A DNA stretch of 39,528 nt from Candidatus Poribacteria bacterium (GCA_028820845.1 JAPPII010000027.1:1-39528); one strand, 5' to 3'; positions 7,848 to 16,529 are shown, counted from the stretch's first letter. Notes: generated by a model from the letters alone, not told the origin. Translations and numbers: made by a program.

Positions 7848-8927
7848 TCACGCATACTGTTCCAACACGTCCCGATCAATCTCTATTCCCAAGCCTGGCA
7901 CCTGTGGAACGTCAACGTATCCGTCGACTGCATGTATCGGTTCCTGTGCCAGTGCTGTGCGGAGACGGTTCTCGGTCATGTCAAATTCCAAGAGTGACGG
8001 GATTGGATTGAGTGCCTGTGGTGCATCTGGAAGCGTGGCTTGCCAGTGGAGTGTCGCAGCGAGGCGGATACTACCGCCCCACATGTGCGGGAGGACTCGG
8101 ACGTAGTTTGCGCTTGCCATGGCAGCGATTTTTCGGCATTCTGTGAAGCCACCCGCGATGCTTATATCGGGTTGCACGATATCCAATCCGCGTTTCTGTA
8201 TGAGGTCGCGGAATGCCCAGCGTCCTTTCAGCATCTCGCCGCCAGCGATTCTCACCTTCAGTGCGTGTCGGATTTCCCGATAGCCATCAACATCGTCAGT
8301 CGTAATGGGTTCCTCATACCAGAAGAGATCGTTGTCTAAAATCTTCTGTCCGACATCAATCGCGGTTGCGACATCGTAGCCACAGTTCGCATCAACGGCA
8401 AAGAGGGTGTCCGCACCAATCGCGCGTCGGACTGCAGCGACGTTTTTCACATCGTAAGCCTCACCGAAACCGATTTTCATCTTGACAGCGGGGAATCCTG
8501 CATCGACGTATCCTTTCGCTTCGTCCATCAATGCTTGGGTTATATCGGGTTTGTCTTTCTTGAAAAGTCCACTTGCGTAGGCGGGAATCTTCAGGCGGAA
8601 CGCGCCGCCGAGGAGTTGATAGATCGGCATGTCCAGTGCCTTGCCCATAATGTCCCAGAGTGCGATGTCAACACCGCTGAACGCCCCGAGATCGCCGCGC
8701 ATTGCTTCGCCTATCCGTTCCGTTTCAAAAGGCGATTGCCCCATGAGGTGTGCTTTGATGGCTGAGGCAGATGGGGTGCTCACGCCTTCACCCCAACCGG
8801 TAATCCCTGCGTCTGTGCGAATTTCGACCACGACGGCAGTGCGCGCCTGCGACCAGCCGCGTGAGTTGGCAAAGGGTTCAACCAGTGGATAGCGTAAGTT
8901 ATAAGTTTTAACGTCAGTAATTTTCAT
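7848..8927 (-). CDS. Mandelate racemase/muconate lactonizing enzyme family protein
   Basis: A 359-residue enolase-superfamily enzyme that abstracts a proton alpha to a carboxylate using an Mg2+ site. Visible features: capping domain (1-120); VKMK lysine motif (149-151); metal ligands Asp179 (FAVDANCGY), Glu205 (WYEEP) and Glu231 (IAGGEML); QPDISIAGGFTECRKIA; and a late histidine (VLPHMWGG, His281). This fits the MLE/dipeptide-epimerase/sugar-acid-dehydratase part of the family, but the substrate is not readable. The stop codon overlaps a possible GTG start of the DUF547 gene, so the two are probably one operon. No strong Shine-Dalgarno is seen before the ATG. Confidence 0.92.
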   Translation of the reverse strand: MKITDVKTYNLRYPLVEPFANSRGWSQARTAVVVEIRTDAGITGWGEGVSTPSASAIKAHLMGQSPFETERIGEAMRGDLGAFSGVDIALWDIMGKALDMPIYQLLGGAFRLKIPAYASGLFKKDKPDITQALMDEAKGYVDAGFPAVKMKIGFGEAYDVKNVAAVRRAIGADTLFAVDANCGYDVATAIDVGQKILDNDLFWYEEPITTDDVDGYREIRHALKVRIAGGEMLKGRWAFRDLIQKRGLDIVQPDISIAGGFTECRKIAAMASANYVRVLPHMWGGSIRLAATLHWQATLPDAPQALNPIPSLLEFDMTENRLRTALAQEPIHAVDGYVDVPQVPGLGIEIDRDVLEQYA

Positions 8928-8952
8928 AATTGTGGTTTTTGTGGGTATAACT

Positions 8953-11900
8953 CTAAGGTGCGGGGACCTGCGTTAAGAGATCGGCGTTAAGAGCTTCTTC
9001 TTCCTCAAGCGGGATGTGGAACATGCCGCGGTGTTGTGTAGCGATGTACAGTCTATCGTTGTTGACAACGAGTGAGATAACTCTATCTGGCACACTCGCA
9101 GCCATCTGTTTCCACCTGCCACGGTCATCCAAGCGATAGACCCCTGTATCACCAGCACCATAAATGCTGGTATGATTGATAGCCAATCTGTCTATGACAA
9201 TAGGCTGACCGGCTCTGTCAGTTAGGACGCGCCAGTTTTCTCCGTCCTGTGAGGATAAAACACCGTTGTCTGTGGCAACGTAAACCGTTGAACCGGCAAA
9301 GACGATCTCGCTGAAATGGGTAAACAGAAGTGGGAGGCTTGACGTGATGTCTTTCCAAGTGTCTCCGGCATCGAGTGATTGAAACAGTTGTCCGGCTCGT
9401 TTTCCGACGTAGACGGTTTCTCCTGAAGCTGCCAATTTGAATCCGTGTTGCAAATCTTCATCTGGTTGTTTGCCGAGGTCTATGAGTCCGGTGTTTGTCC
9501 ATTCTGGGTCTCCAAGTTTCCATTTGAAAAGCCTGCGTTGATGCTCTACGTAGAAAGTTTCATTAGTGCTCGTAAATCCACCGGCTATTACGAAAGAGGC
9601 AACAGTTTGCAACGCTTTCATCAATTTCTCATTTTTTTCTATATCATCAGGTAAGTTAAGCCCTTCTGCTTTTGCGACAGTTGTCCACAATTCGGTAGAC
9701 AACATTTTTTCATAAAAAGAAGGTAGCCTTTGAGTAGGGATGAGTATGTTACCATCTGTCGATAAGCGGAAAATCCGCAGATTGTTTCCATCGGGGACAA
9801 TCCCATACAGCCCTTCATCTACTAATGTTAACCTGGCTTTAAAAGAAAAGTCAACATGAGAGTTTTTCTGCCGTATTGATTCAAGTTCATCCTCGTTAGC
9901 ATCAATCTTAATCCTTTTCCATGATTCGCCATCATCTATTGATTGGACAGCATGGCTCCCGGTATATGCATAGAGTTTGTTGTTTAATGCTGTCAAACTC
10001 CGTATTCTCGTTCCTACTATTCCGTCCATAAAGGGATACCACGAGTCGCCACCGTCAATTGTTTGATGCACACCCAATGCCCCGGCTATGTACAAAGTAT
10101 TTTCGTCGGCCGCTGCAGTTGTAAAGACATTCTGTTTGATTGGGTTTCCGTCGAATCCGAGTTTTGCCCATGTTTGTCCGTTATCGTTTGAACGGAAACT
10201 CAATCCACCATCTAAAACTAAGAGAGTTTTACCAACAGTTAAGATTTTGACGCTACGTGGGCCCACCATAATAGACGGTTTATTTTTAGGTGTTATCTCG
10301 GTCCAGGACAACCCTAAGTCACCTGAGTGGAAAATCTTCCATGGACGTGCAGCGTCCCCTGTTATTCTTTGCGTGGCGTACTTTCCCTCTGTTTTGGACA
10401 ATCCCAATCCAAAAGGATCGGGGCCTGTTGCAACATAAAGATTGTTTTCCATAACTGCCAAGGCGTGGACTGCGTTAGCTGAGTCCAATGACAATTGTTC
10501 CCAAATATCCGAATTAAGACGATAGACACCGTCATTTGTGCCAGCAAATACTGTGTTTTCAACTGTAGCGACTGCGTAAATGCGCTTGCCTGCCAGCCCA
10601 TTATCTAAGTGTGTCCACTGTGCGCCTGCATCCGCGGAGCGGAAAACACCTCTATTTTCAAGTGCGAGATATATTCCATGTGAACTGTTCTCGCGTGTTT
10701 CATCTATTATTACGAGTCCGATAGCATCCCCTTCTGGACGGAGCCCCAGAGCATTCCATGTCTCACCTTTATTGGTTGAATTAAACACTTCATCATCGGA
10801 AACAATATAAAGCGTATTATCGTGCTCTGCCATCGGCATCGGGAAATTCCCAGTAGGCACACTCGTATTGACGAGCGTCCACGCAGTTGCATCCGCTGTC
10901 CGATTGTAAATACCGCTTGCTGTAGCAGTATAAAGGGTTCCGTCGGATGTGACGAAGATTTCAGAAATGTGACTCCCTTGTGGTCCGCTTACCTGATTCC
11001 ATTGTGTGATAGACGGTCTGAACGGACTCTTCTGCGTATTCGGTGCTAAGACATTCTGGGAATCTTGCAGACCGACACCACTATTTTCGCTGGAAATAGC
11101 GACCCGGCCAGCCTGATTTCGCACGGCTGGTTTTGAATCAATGTCAAGTGTAATCGGGGCATCAATAATCTCAACTGTCCGCTCGGATCGTGCCTCAAAA
11201 CTATACGGTTTCTGAAAACGGGCAAGATATTGATTGGTTGCACCCAACATCAAAACAATCAGAAGGGTAGCGGTACCGAAAGCAATCCAAGGTGTTAAGG
11301 GTTTTCCGACTGAAGGTGGTATCGGTTTCATGTCGGCGACCTGCCGCATGATGTTCTCAGTCAAATTGGGAGGTAATTGGAAACTGCCGAGAATTTCACG
11401 AATCAAAAGTTCCTCGTGTTTTTCTAAACGCTTTCGCGCCCGCTGAAGTCGACTTGTGATTGTGTTTGCAGATACGCCGAGAAACTTCCCTATCTCTTTC
11501 GTCGTCATTTCACTGAGGTAGTAGAGCGTCACGACGGTTCGCTCGCTTTCGGGTAGTTTGTTGAGTAGTGCCTTGACAAGTGCTTCGCTACGTTCAGAGG
11601 TCTCTACATTGCGTTGCTCTGATAGGTAATGTTCATAAGACAATTTGGCTATTTCTTGTCCAGGTGTGCCTTCCAGCGATTGCGTTTTAGACATGTTTTT
11701 TCGGAGCCAGTTAACGCAACATCGTCTTGTAATGACATAGAGCCACCCGGCGAATTGTCTGTGGTCCTTTAAGGTTGGCAGTTTTTTGTAAGCTTCAAGG
11801 AAGGCATCTTGAACAATTTCTTCGGCATAGTGAAAGTCATTCACCTTCCGCCATGCAAGGGCATGCATACTCTTTTGGTACTTTTCAACGAGCGGACTAA

Positions 11901-11961
11901 ATGCGTCGTCATCGCCTGATAAAACTTTGCGAATTAACTGAACATCGTTTTCTTTTTCCAT
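8953..11961 (-). CDS. ECF sigma factor - transmembrane - beta-propeller fusion
   Basis: 1002 residues. Residues about 10-90 are sigma region 2 (YAEEIVQDAFLEAYKKLP; FAGWLYVITRRCCVNWLR). Residues about 125-185 are region 4 (TTKEIGKFLGVSANTITSRLQRARKRL). One membrane helix follows (about 223-243, TPWIAFGTATLLIVLMLGA). The remaining 700 or so residues are BNR/sortilin-type propeller repeats with many Asp-box-like sequences (SADAGAQWTHLD, SNDNGQTWAKLG, TIDGGDSWYPF, SLDAGDTWKDI, SQDGENWRVL). This layout predicts a sigma domain tethered to the membrane with a sensor domain outside. The sigma part could act while anchored or after proteolytic release; neither is shown by sequence. AAAGGC precedes the ATG at 11961. 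Confidence 0.9.
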   Translation of the reverse strand: MEKENDVQLIRKVLSGDDDAFSPLVEKYQKSMHALAWRKVNDFHYAEEIVQDAFLEAYKKLPTLKDHRQFAGWLYVITRRCCVNWLRKNMSKTQSLEGTPGQEIAKLSYEHYLSEQRNVETSERSEALVKALLNKLPESERTVVTLYYLSEMTTKEIGKFLGVSANTITSRLQRARKRLEKHEELLIREILGSFQLPPNLTENIMRQVADMKPIPPSVGKPLTPWIAFGTATLLIVLMLGATNQYLARFQKPYSFEARSERTVEIIDAPITLDIDSKPAVRNQAGRVAISSENSGVGLQDSQNVLAPNTQKSPFRPSITQWNQVSGPQGSHISEIFVTSDGTLYTATASGIYNRTADATAWTLVNTSVPTGNFPMPMAEHDNTLYIVSDDEVFNSTNKGETWNALGLRPEGDAIGLVIIDETRENSSHGIYLALENRGVFRSADAGAQWTHLDNGLAGKRIYAVATVENTVFAGTNDGVYRLNSDIWEQLSLDSANAVHALAVMENNLYVATGPDPFGLGLSKTEGKYATQRITGDAARPWKIFHSGDLGLSWTEITPKNKPSIMVGPRSVKILTVGKTLLVLDGGLSFRSNDNGQTWAKLGFDGNPIKQNVFTTAAADENTLYIAGALGVHQTIDGGDSWYPFMDGIVGTRIRSLTALNNKLYAYTGSHAVQSIDDGESWKRIKIDANEDELESIRQKNSHVDFSFKARLTLVDEGLYGIVPDGNNLRIFRLSTDGNILIPTQRLPSFYEKMLSTELWTTVAKAEGLNLPDDIEKNEKLMKALQTVASFVIAGGFTSTNETFYVEHQRRLFKWKLGDPEWTNTGLIDLGKQPDEDLQHGFKLAASGETVYVGKRAGQLFQSLDAGDTWKDITSSLPLLFTHFSEIVFAGSTVYVATDNGVLSSQDGENWRVLTDRAGQPIVIDRLAINHTSIYGAGDTGVYRLDDRGRWKQMAASVPDRVISLVVNNDRLYIATQHRGMFHIPLEEEEALNADLLTQVPAP

Positions 11962-12108
11962 GGGGTGCCTTTCTTTAGGTGTATTTTTTAGGATCGGTGA
12001 GGTTCTTGTTGGAACATCTGTCTTGTAAGGCGCGAACTATAGTAAACCTTAGAATTAACCAGACATTCAACGAATCAACTTCAGATGCGCGTGTGGCATT
12101 CTGCGGGT

Positions 12109-12122
12109 GCGGTTAGGAAACC
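12109..12122. repeat. Palindromic repeat around GGTTAGGAAACC
   Basis: GCGGTTAGGAAACCGT forms a 6-bp stem around AGG (one end mismatched). It is followed at 12124-12148 by a sequence (AGAAACACCCCAGCAAAAAC) closely resembling 7003-7026. It is part of the 467-bp gene-free stretch 11962-12428, which contains only such repeats. Confidence 0.4.
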
Positions 12123-12155
12123 GTGAAGAAACACCCCAGCAAAAACCCTACCGGG

Positions 12156-12188
12156 TTGTAAGGCGCAAACTAAAAGTTTGCGCTACAA
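12156..12188. repeat. Dispersed palindrome TTGTA..GCGCAAACT-AAA-AGTTTGCGC..TACAA
   Basis: A perfect 9-bp stem (12163-12171 with 12175-12183) is extended by a TTGTA/TACAA pairing. A second, shorter copy with the same arms lies at 30631-30655 after the first glycosyltransferase. No U-tract follows on the minus strand. It is a dispersed repeat, possibly a small miniature element. Confidence 0.55.
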
Positions 12189-12306
12189 AGACGGCATTCG
12201 CATTATATTATAATCATTCAGTGAATAAGTCAACAAAATTTTTGGGTATGCAAATGTTTTGGCGGGGGATTTTCAGAGCAAGGGTTGTGGGATTATGGAT
12301 GGTGGT

Positions 12307-12351
12307 TGGCAGTTGGTGATTAGCGATTAGTCGTCGGGATTTAGAAATCCC
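12307..12351. repeat. Repeat pair: GGCAGTTGGTGATTAGC and GGGATTT-AG-AAATCCC palindrome
   Basis: The first part (12307-12333) resembles the GGC.GTC.GC..TCAGC family at 21634. The second (12336-12351) is a perfect 7-bp stem with a 2-nt loop. Both lie downstream of the phosphomannomutase stop codon; neither is a clear terminator. Confidence 0.4.
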
Positions 12352-12428
12352 TCCTACAGAAGAAAAGACGGGATTGGGAGTGGTGGTTAGTATTCTAACA
12401 GCGTTGGTGTCTGTCAGAATCAGGATTT

Positions 12429-13886
12429 TCATATTTCCCAGCGGAACCTGGTTTCTCGTTTGCCGCCGAGGCTTTGAAGTTTTTCACTTATCTGGTTCGT
12501 CTTTTCGATGAGAGGACACTCAGTGCCAATAGTCTCAACGTTAAGTCTCAAAAGCGGTTCTGTATTGGATTCTCGCAGATTGAATCGCCAACTACCGTGT
12601 TCAGGAATAAATGCGCGTTGGTTGGTGAGGAATCTGACCGATAAACCGTCAATGGGTGTTTCAACGCAAGGGTAATTTCCCCAACAGTCTATCGTCTGCT
12701 GGATTGCCTCTATAGCATCTTGTATGTGCTGCTGGGTTTCAAACGAAAAATTAATTTCACCAGAGACGGGATACGCCGATCGGAACCGATTGACAGATTC
12801 AGCAAGAGATCTCCTATTCGTGCTTAAATATTCAAGAATAAGCAAGAATGGAATCATGCCGTTATCGGTGTAGAAGTTGTCTCGGAAATAGTAGTGACCG
12901 CTCGCTTCCCCAGCAAAAAGTGCACCGACTTCGCACATGCGAGTTTTAATGAACGAATGTCCACATCGGTTGAGCAATGGTGTACCGTTTGCTGTAATAA
13001 CGACATTTTCTACTGCCCATATAGCTCTTGGATCATATATAACAATATCGCCTCCATCTCGTTGTAAAAGTTTTTCGGCGAGCAATGCTGTAATGTAGCA
13101 GCCTTCAACGAATTCCCCATTTTCATCAAAGAAGAAGCACCTATCTGCATCTGCGTCCCACGCCACCGCCAAATCTGCGCGTGTCCGTTTAACCGTCTTG
13201 GTGGTTAGCTCTCGATTCTCCGGTCTCAGTGGATCGGGTCTACCTGCAGGTATTTGAGAGAACGTTCCATCGGGTTCGGTGAACAGGTGTTCACAGATTT
13301 CGATAGGTGTCTCTGCTAACAGAGGTTCGGCAATTTGTCCAGCAAGTCCGCTATTTGCGTTGATGACAATCCGCTTTCTGCTGAGCTGCTGCCAGTCTAC
13401 AAAAGAGCGTAGGTGTGCGAGGTATGCCTTCAGAAGTGATGGAGACTGTAGGGAGCCGCGACAGTGCGTTTTCTGTTTCTTAAATGGAACACTGTTCTCA
13501 GCAAAATTTCGGAGTTTGAAGAGTCCGGTTTCCGCTGAGATCGGCGTCGCTTGCGGGCCGACTAATTTCATGCCGTTGTATTCCGCCGGATTGTGAGATG
13601 CCGAGATGACAATGCCGCCGTCTGTCTGGTAATGTGCTACAGCGAAATAGAGCATATCGGTTGAAATCTGACCGAGGTTAAGGACATCAACGCCTGCGTC
13701 TGCGAGCCCTTCTGCGACCTGTTGCCACAGTTGGGGAGAACTTTCGCGAACATCGTGACCTACTGCGACAGTTTTCGGTAGAAAGTGAGCTGCAAAGGCG
13801 CGGGCGATTCGATAAAAATCGTTGGGTTCAAAGTCTACGCCAAAAATGCCTCGAATGTCATACGCTCGGAAGATGTCTCGATTCAT
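12429..13886 (-). CDS. Phosphomannomutase/phosphoglucomutase
   Basis: A 485-residue alpha-D-phosphohexomutase that interconverts hexose 6-phosphate and hexose 1-phosphate. Motifs are intact: FRAYDIRGIFG near the N-terminus; the phosphoserine loop VISASHNPAEYNG (Ser97); the Mg2+ loop AVAWDADADRCFF (Asp244, 246, 248); the sugar-binding GEASGHYYF; and the phosphate-binding RESNTEPLLRLNVE. Its start overlaps the stop of the upstream nucleotidyltransferase by ATGA (13883-13886), so the two are translationally coupled. Together they look like a route from mannose- or glucose-6-phosphate to an NDP-sugar, a plausible donor supply for the glycosyltransferases at 28893-32376. That link is inference. 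Confidence 0.93.
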   Translation of the reverse strand: MNRDIFRAYDIRGIFGVDFEPNDFYRIARAFAAHFLPKTVAVGHDVRESSPQLWQQVAEGLADAGVDVLNLGQISTDMLYFAVAHYQTDGGIVISASHNPAEYNGMKLVGPQATPISAETGLFKLRNFAENSVPFKKQKTHCRGSLQSPSLLKAYLAHLRSFVDWQQLSRKRIVINANSGLAGQIAEPLLAETPIEICEHLFTEPDGTFSQIPAGRPDPLRPENRELTTKTVKRTRADLAVAWDADADRCFFFDENGEFVEGCYITALLAEKLLQRDGGDIVIYDPRAIWAVENVVITANGTPLLNRCGHSFIKTRMCEVGALFAGEASGHYYFRDNFYTDNGMIPFLLILEYLSTNRRSLAESVNRFRSAYPVSGEINFSFETQQHIQDAIEAIQQTIDCWGNYPCVETPIDGLSVRFLTNQRAFIPEHGSWRFNLRESNTEPLLRLNVETIGTECPLIEKTNQISEKLQSLGGKRETRFRWEI

Positions 13887-14581
13887 CGGAGAACTCCGTT
13901 TTGGAAATGCTGCTGGGCATAAGCGAGTCGCTCTGGGACCCCAATATCAATCCAATCTGCATCGGTTTCCAAAGCGTAGAGATTGGGAACAGACGGAAAA
14001 ACGTCCCGTTCAATTGAGAACACCGCTTGCTTTTTGGGAAAGGCATCGGCAATTGTTTGGTTAAAAAGATACACACCTCCGTTGATGTATCCGGCGCGGT
14101 GAATAGACTGTTTCTCGCGGAAGGCTGTGATTCTCCCATTGCTATCCGACACGATCTCACCATACGGACGAATGTCGTCAACATGCACACTTAACAGGAG
14201 TCCCGTCATCTGTTCATGGAAATATCTTAACACCTCTTGAAGTGAGAAGTTGCTGAGGAGGATATCTCCATTGAGGACGAAAAAGGGAGAGGTGTGAATA
14301 TATTTCATAGCGTTGGCAATTGCACCGCCAGTGCCGAGTTTTTTATTTTCTTTGGCGTAGCGGATCTGCATGCCTTGGTGGTAAGTACCGATGTGTTCAT
14401 AGAGTGTCTCGTGCAAGTGTCCAGAAGCCAGAATAGCTTCTTTAATCCCGACTTCTTTTAGCAAGTCAAGCTGCCAATCCAAGACAGTGCGCTCGCCAAC
14501 TTCCAATAGGATTTTTGGAGTCTTTTTACTAATGCTTCCAAGTCGCGTTGCTAAACCGCCACATAAGATGATTGCTTGCAT
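13883..14581 (-). CDS. Sugar-1-phosphate nucleotidyltransferase
   Basis: 232 residues from the ATG at 14581, where the conserved start MQAIILCGGLATRLGSISKK begins; the frame is open back to 14665, but that extension is not conserved in kind. The nucleotide-binding signature GGLATRLGSISKKTPK, the metal site FFVLNGDILL and the late DWIDIGVPERLAYAQ place it with mannose-1-phosphate guanylyltransferase, heptose-1-phosphate guanylyltransferase and glucose-1-phosphate thymidylyltransferase enzymes. It lacks the extra C-terminal domains of bifunctional forms. It is coupled by a 4-nt overlap to the phosphomannomutase, which favours GDP-mannose synthesis without proving it. It lies directly downstream of a peptide gene. 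Confidence 0.85.
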   Translation of the reverse strand: MQAIILCGGLATRLGSISKKTPKILLEVGERTVLDWQLDLLKEVGIKEAILASGHLHETLYEHIGTYHQGMQIRYAKENKKLGTGGAIANAMKYIHTSPFFVLNGDILLSNFSLQEVLRYFHEQMTGLLLSVHVDDIRPYGEIVSDSNGRITAFREKQSIHRAGYINGGVYLFNQTIADAFPKKQAVFSIERDVFPSVPNLYALETDADWIDIGVPERLAYAQQHFQNGVLR

Positions 14582-14601
14582 AGTTCCTTTTGCTGTTTTT
14601 A

Positions 14602-14632
14602 GGAGCGTGTCAGCAAAAAACTGACACACTCC
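14602..14632 (-). promoter_or_regulatory. Hairpin between peptide gene 1 and the nucleotidyltransferase gene
   Basis: GGAGCGTGTCAG and CTGACACACTCC pair (one mismatch) around a CAAAAAA-type loop. It sits 97 nt after the stop of the peptide gene and 20 nt before the next start codon. There is no downstream T-run on the minus strand. It is the counterpart of the hairpins after other peptide genes (16174, 19219, 28422, 33709). Confidence 0.55.
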
Positions 14633-14729
14633 CAAATGTAGATAAAAATATGAATAGATACCCATCTTGACTAGAATACTCTTACTTCCAGTTAAGTTCG
14701 ATGAGCCATCTATCTTTTATTTTTTGTAC

Positions 14730-14963
14730 TTAGGCGCATACCACTGTACAAGAGAGTTCTTCCCCGTGTTTTTCACAAAAAGTTAAACAATCATTGCCAC
14801 CTGAATCATAACGGTCATTGGCACTAACAGGTGAAGCAAAAATCACTTGAGTTAGCAGGAAAGTGCCGCTTACTATGCCTAAAGACAAGGGTGCCTTGAC
14901 GACTACTTTTCCCTCCTCAGAAGCGAGGAATTCTCGGATTTTACCGCGGAGATTTGCTTTCAT
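14730..14963 (-). CDS. Peptide gene 1: leader plus four-cysteine tail
   Basis: 77 residues, the most divergent of the eight paralogues. The leader LRGKIREFLASEEGKVVVK is intact, followed by a hydrophobic stretch (PLSLGIVSGTFLLTQVIF) and a signal-peptidase-like ASPVSA. The tail is acidic, with cysteines spaced C-x3-C-x8-C-x3-C (DCLTFCEKHGEELSCTVVCA), unlike the C-x5-C-x5/6-C form of the other copies. AAGGAGGTG precedes the ATG, the strongest Shine-Dalgarno of the family. It lies downstream of a propeller gene (15128-16105) and upstream of the NDP-sugar pair. A secreted small disulfide peptide is likely; the function is unknown. Confidence 0.8.
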   Translation of the reverse strand: MKANLRGKIREFLASEEGKVVVKAPLSLGIVSGTFLLTQVIFASPVSANDRYDSGGNDCLTFCEKHGEELSCTVVCA

Positions 14964-14985
14964 TCAGATTCACCTCCTTTCTTCT

Positions 14986-15004
14986 ACCGGTAATCTCAAC
15001 CGGC
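14986..15004 (-). promoter_or_regulatory. Pre-Shine-Dalgarno hairpin of peptide gene 1
   Basis: On the minus strand GCCGG and CCGGT pair (one G-U wobble) around a 9-nt loop, directly before AGAAGAAAGGAGG. This is the divergent member of a hairpin found before seven of the eight peptide genes. Confidence 0.55.
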
Positions 15005-15026
15005 GGATTCACTTCCAAATGGGGAC

Positions 15027-15109
15027 TTAGCCGCAAGAGCGAAAACACCCCTTGGAAATGTTCTCTAATAATTTACCTATCGGCAAGCGTATGCCAAAGC
15101 GGTTTCAAG
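15027..15109 (-). pseudogene. Decayed glycosyltransferase 3' end upstream of peptide gene 1
   Basis: The minus-strand sequence starts CTTGAAACCGCTTTGG, as in the C-terminal codons of the glycosyltransferase at 28893-30548 (LETAL...). It continues with recognisable TTTCCAAGGGG near the other end, but is interrupted by stops. It is the weakest of the five remnants. Confidence 0.45.
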
Positions 15110-15127
15110 GAGGTTATATCTGAAGGT

Positions 15128-16105
15128 TTATTTGTTTTTCACTTTTCCCCACATTGTGGTTAGCAGCTGCGGTTGTGGTGAAACGGGCAATGCGTATGCT
15201 GGATCAAACCAATCCCCAAGATGATTCCAGCCAATATCTGTCAGTTGTTCAGACTCCCCACCCGCTAAACTAACTTTGAAAATTTGATAACTCTTGTTTC
15301 CCGCTGAGCGTTTATAGAGCAGCGCATCACCACGTGGAGACCATACTGGCGACGTTGCCCTGGGACCCGCTTCCTCAATAATCTGGGTAAGACCTGTTCC
15401 ATCGCGATTTACTGTGTAAACCGTCTCTGTTTCAACGAAATCCTTGAAAGGTACTTGATGCTGCCAAGAAAAGGCAAGCTTGTCTCCGGTTGGAGACCAC
15501 TTCACGACGCTGGACATCCACGAGGGTATCGCTTCAGGTGGAAAAAGGTTTTTCCGGTTGCCGGTACGCAGGTTGAAGAGCGTGATTTGCATCTTTGCCG
15601 CTGCCCAACCTGTGATGAAGGCAAGCTCCGTTCCGTCCGGCGACCACGACGCAGGACCCCCGATAGCGATTCGCGCCTCATCTTGTTCACCGATTGTAGC
15701 AATGTGGACGACTCGTTCATCGTTTATGATGCGCGAGTAGGCAATCTGTTTACCATCGGGAGACCACGTTGGCTCCGCTCTGAATGCCTCTTTCTCAAAA
15801 ACGCGTTGGACCTTTGTGCCATCTGGATCCATGAGATATAGGTCCCAAACGCCATCTCGGTCAGAGACGAAGAGTATCTGTTCACCTGTCGGTGCCCAGA
15901 CCGGCGTGATGTTTTGTGAGCGATGCTGGGTTATTTTCACTTGGTTTGTGCCATCTGGATTCATGAGATAGATATCGCGGGTCCCTCCACGGTCTGCCCA
16001 AAATGCGATTTTGGGGGTTGTAGGGATTTCTGCGAAAATATGGGCAGGCCAGCACAAGGATACCAAGCTGCAAATGGAAAACAAAAATAAAAAGCAGCGT
16101 GCCAT
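15128..16105 (-). CDS. Secreted TolB/PD40-type beta-propeller (copy 10)
   Basis: 325 residues from the ATG at 16105, chosen because GGAGG precedes it at 8 nt and a signal peptide follows (MARCFLFLFSICSLVSLCWP). The body is a string of PD40 blades with repeated NPDGT, WSPDGKQIAYS, WSPTGDKLAFS and WSPRGDALLY. The C-terminus carries the family tail SPQPQLLTTMWGKVKNK. It is very close to the propeller at 18169-19143 (for example WADRxGTRDIYLMNPDGTNQ), so the two are recent duplicates. It lies between peptide genes 2 (upstream) and 1 (downstream). TolB-like propellers usually mediate protein or peptidoglycan contacts outside the cytoplasm. The partner here is unknown. Confidence 0.9.
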   Translation of the reverse strand: MARCFLFLFSICSLVSLCWPAHIFAEIPTTPKIAFWADRGGTRDIYLMNPDGTNQVKITQHRSQNITPVWAPTGEQILFVSDRDGVWDLYLMDPDGTKVQRVFEKEAFRAEPTWSPDGKQIAYSRIINDERVVHIATIGEQDEARIAIGGPASWSPDGTELAFITGWAAAKMQITLFNLRTGNRKNLFPPEAIPSWMSSVVKWSPTGDKLAFSWQHQVPFKDFVETETVYTVNRDGTGLTQIIEEAGPRATSPVWSPRGDALLYKRSAGNKSYQIFKVSLAGGESEQLTDIGWNHLGDWFDPAYALPVSPQPQLLTTMWGKVKNK

Positions 16106-16173
16106 AAAAATTTCCTCCGAAGTTAGAAACAGATATCGAAAGAATAGCAGATCGTGCTTATGACTTCTGAGAT

Positions 16174-16197
16174 ACGTGGCGGCAAAGACCGCCACGT
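16174..16197 (-). promoter_or_regulatory. Hairpin between peptide gene 2 and propeller copy 10
   Basis: A perfect 9-bp stem ACGTGGCGG / CCGCCACGT with a 6-nt loop in the 205-bp gap. The same position in other cassettes carries stems of different sequence (19219-19238; 33709-33735), so pairing is kept while sequence changes. No T-tract follows on the minus strand. Confidence 0.6.
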
Positions 16198-16310
16198 TCT
16201 CAAGTACCCAGAAAGTCCATTAGTTTAAGCGAAGACTTCCTAAGACAAGGGTTTAGTTAAACCCTACTTGGTTCCAGACATCCGTATGAAATCAATCAGG
16301 GTTGTCCTGG

Positions 16311-16529
16311 TTATGCATCTCGGCAGGTCCCCAGATCGCAAACCTGACCTTCGGGACAAGGAATACCACCATTACACTGACAAGCATCTGCTTGGGGTGT
16401 TCCGATGATTGCCTGCGCGAGCAAGACACCACCGGTTGCCATACCAAGTGTCAAAGGCCCTTTGACACCCACACGCCCTTCTTCAGATGCAATGAACTCA
16501 CGGATTTTACCGCGAAGGTTGTTTTTCAT
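16311..16529 (-). CDS. Peptide gene 2: leader plus cysteine-rich tail
   Basis: 72 residues. Leader LRGKIREFIASEEGRVGVK, hydrophobic PLTLGMATGGVLLAQAIIG, then TPQADA and a tail with five cysteines (ACQC, then IPCPEGQVCDLGTCRDA). The last three cysteines match peptides 3 and 4 (C-x5-C-x4-C). AAAGGAG precedes the ATG at 10 nt and a small hairpin sits just upstream. If signal peptidase I cut after ADA, the product would be about 23 residues starting with Cys. An alternative, prepilin-type cut after SEEG is also possible. Unknown function. Confidence 0.85.
   Translation of the reverse strand: MKNNLRGKIREFIASEEGRVGVKGPLTLGMATGGVLLAQAIIGTPQADACQCNGGIPCPEGQVCDLGTCRDA

Noticed and set aside
12214-12432. 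72-residue open frame downstream of the phosphomannomutase
   Set aside because: It has no ribosome binding site, and its sequence is made of dispersed palindromes; composition is not protein-like.
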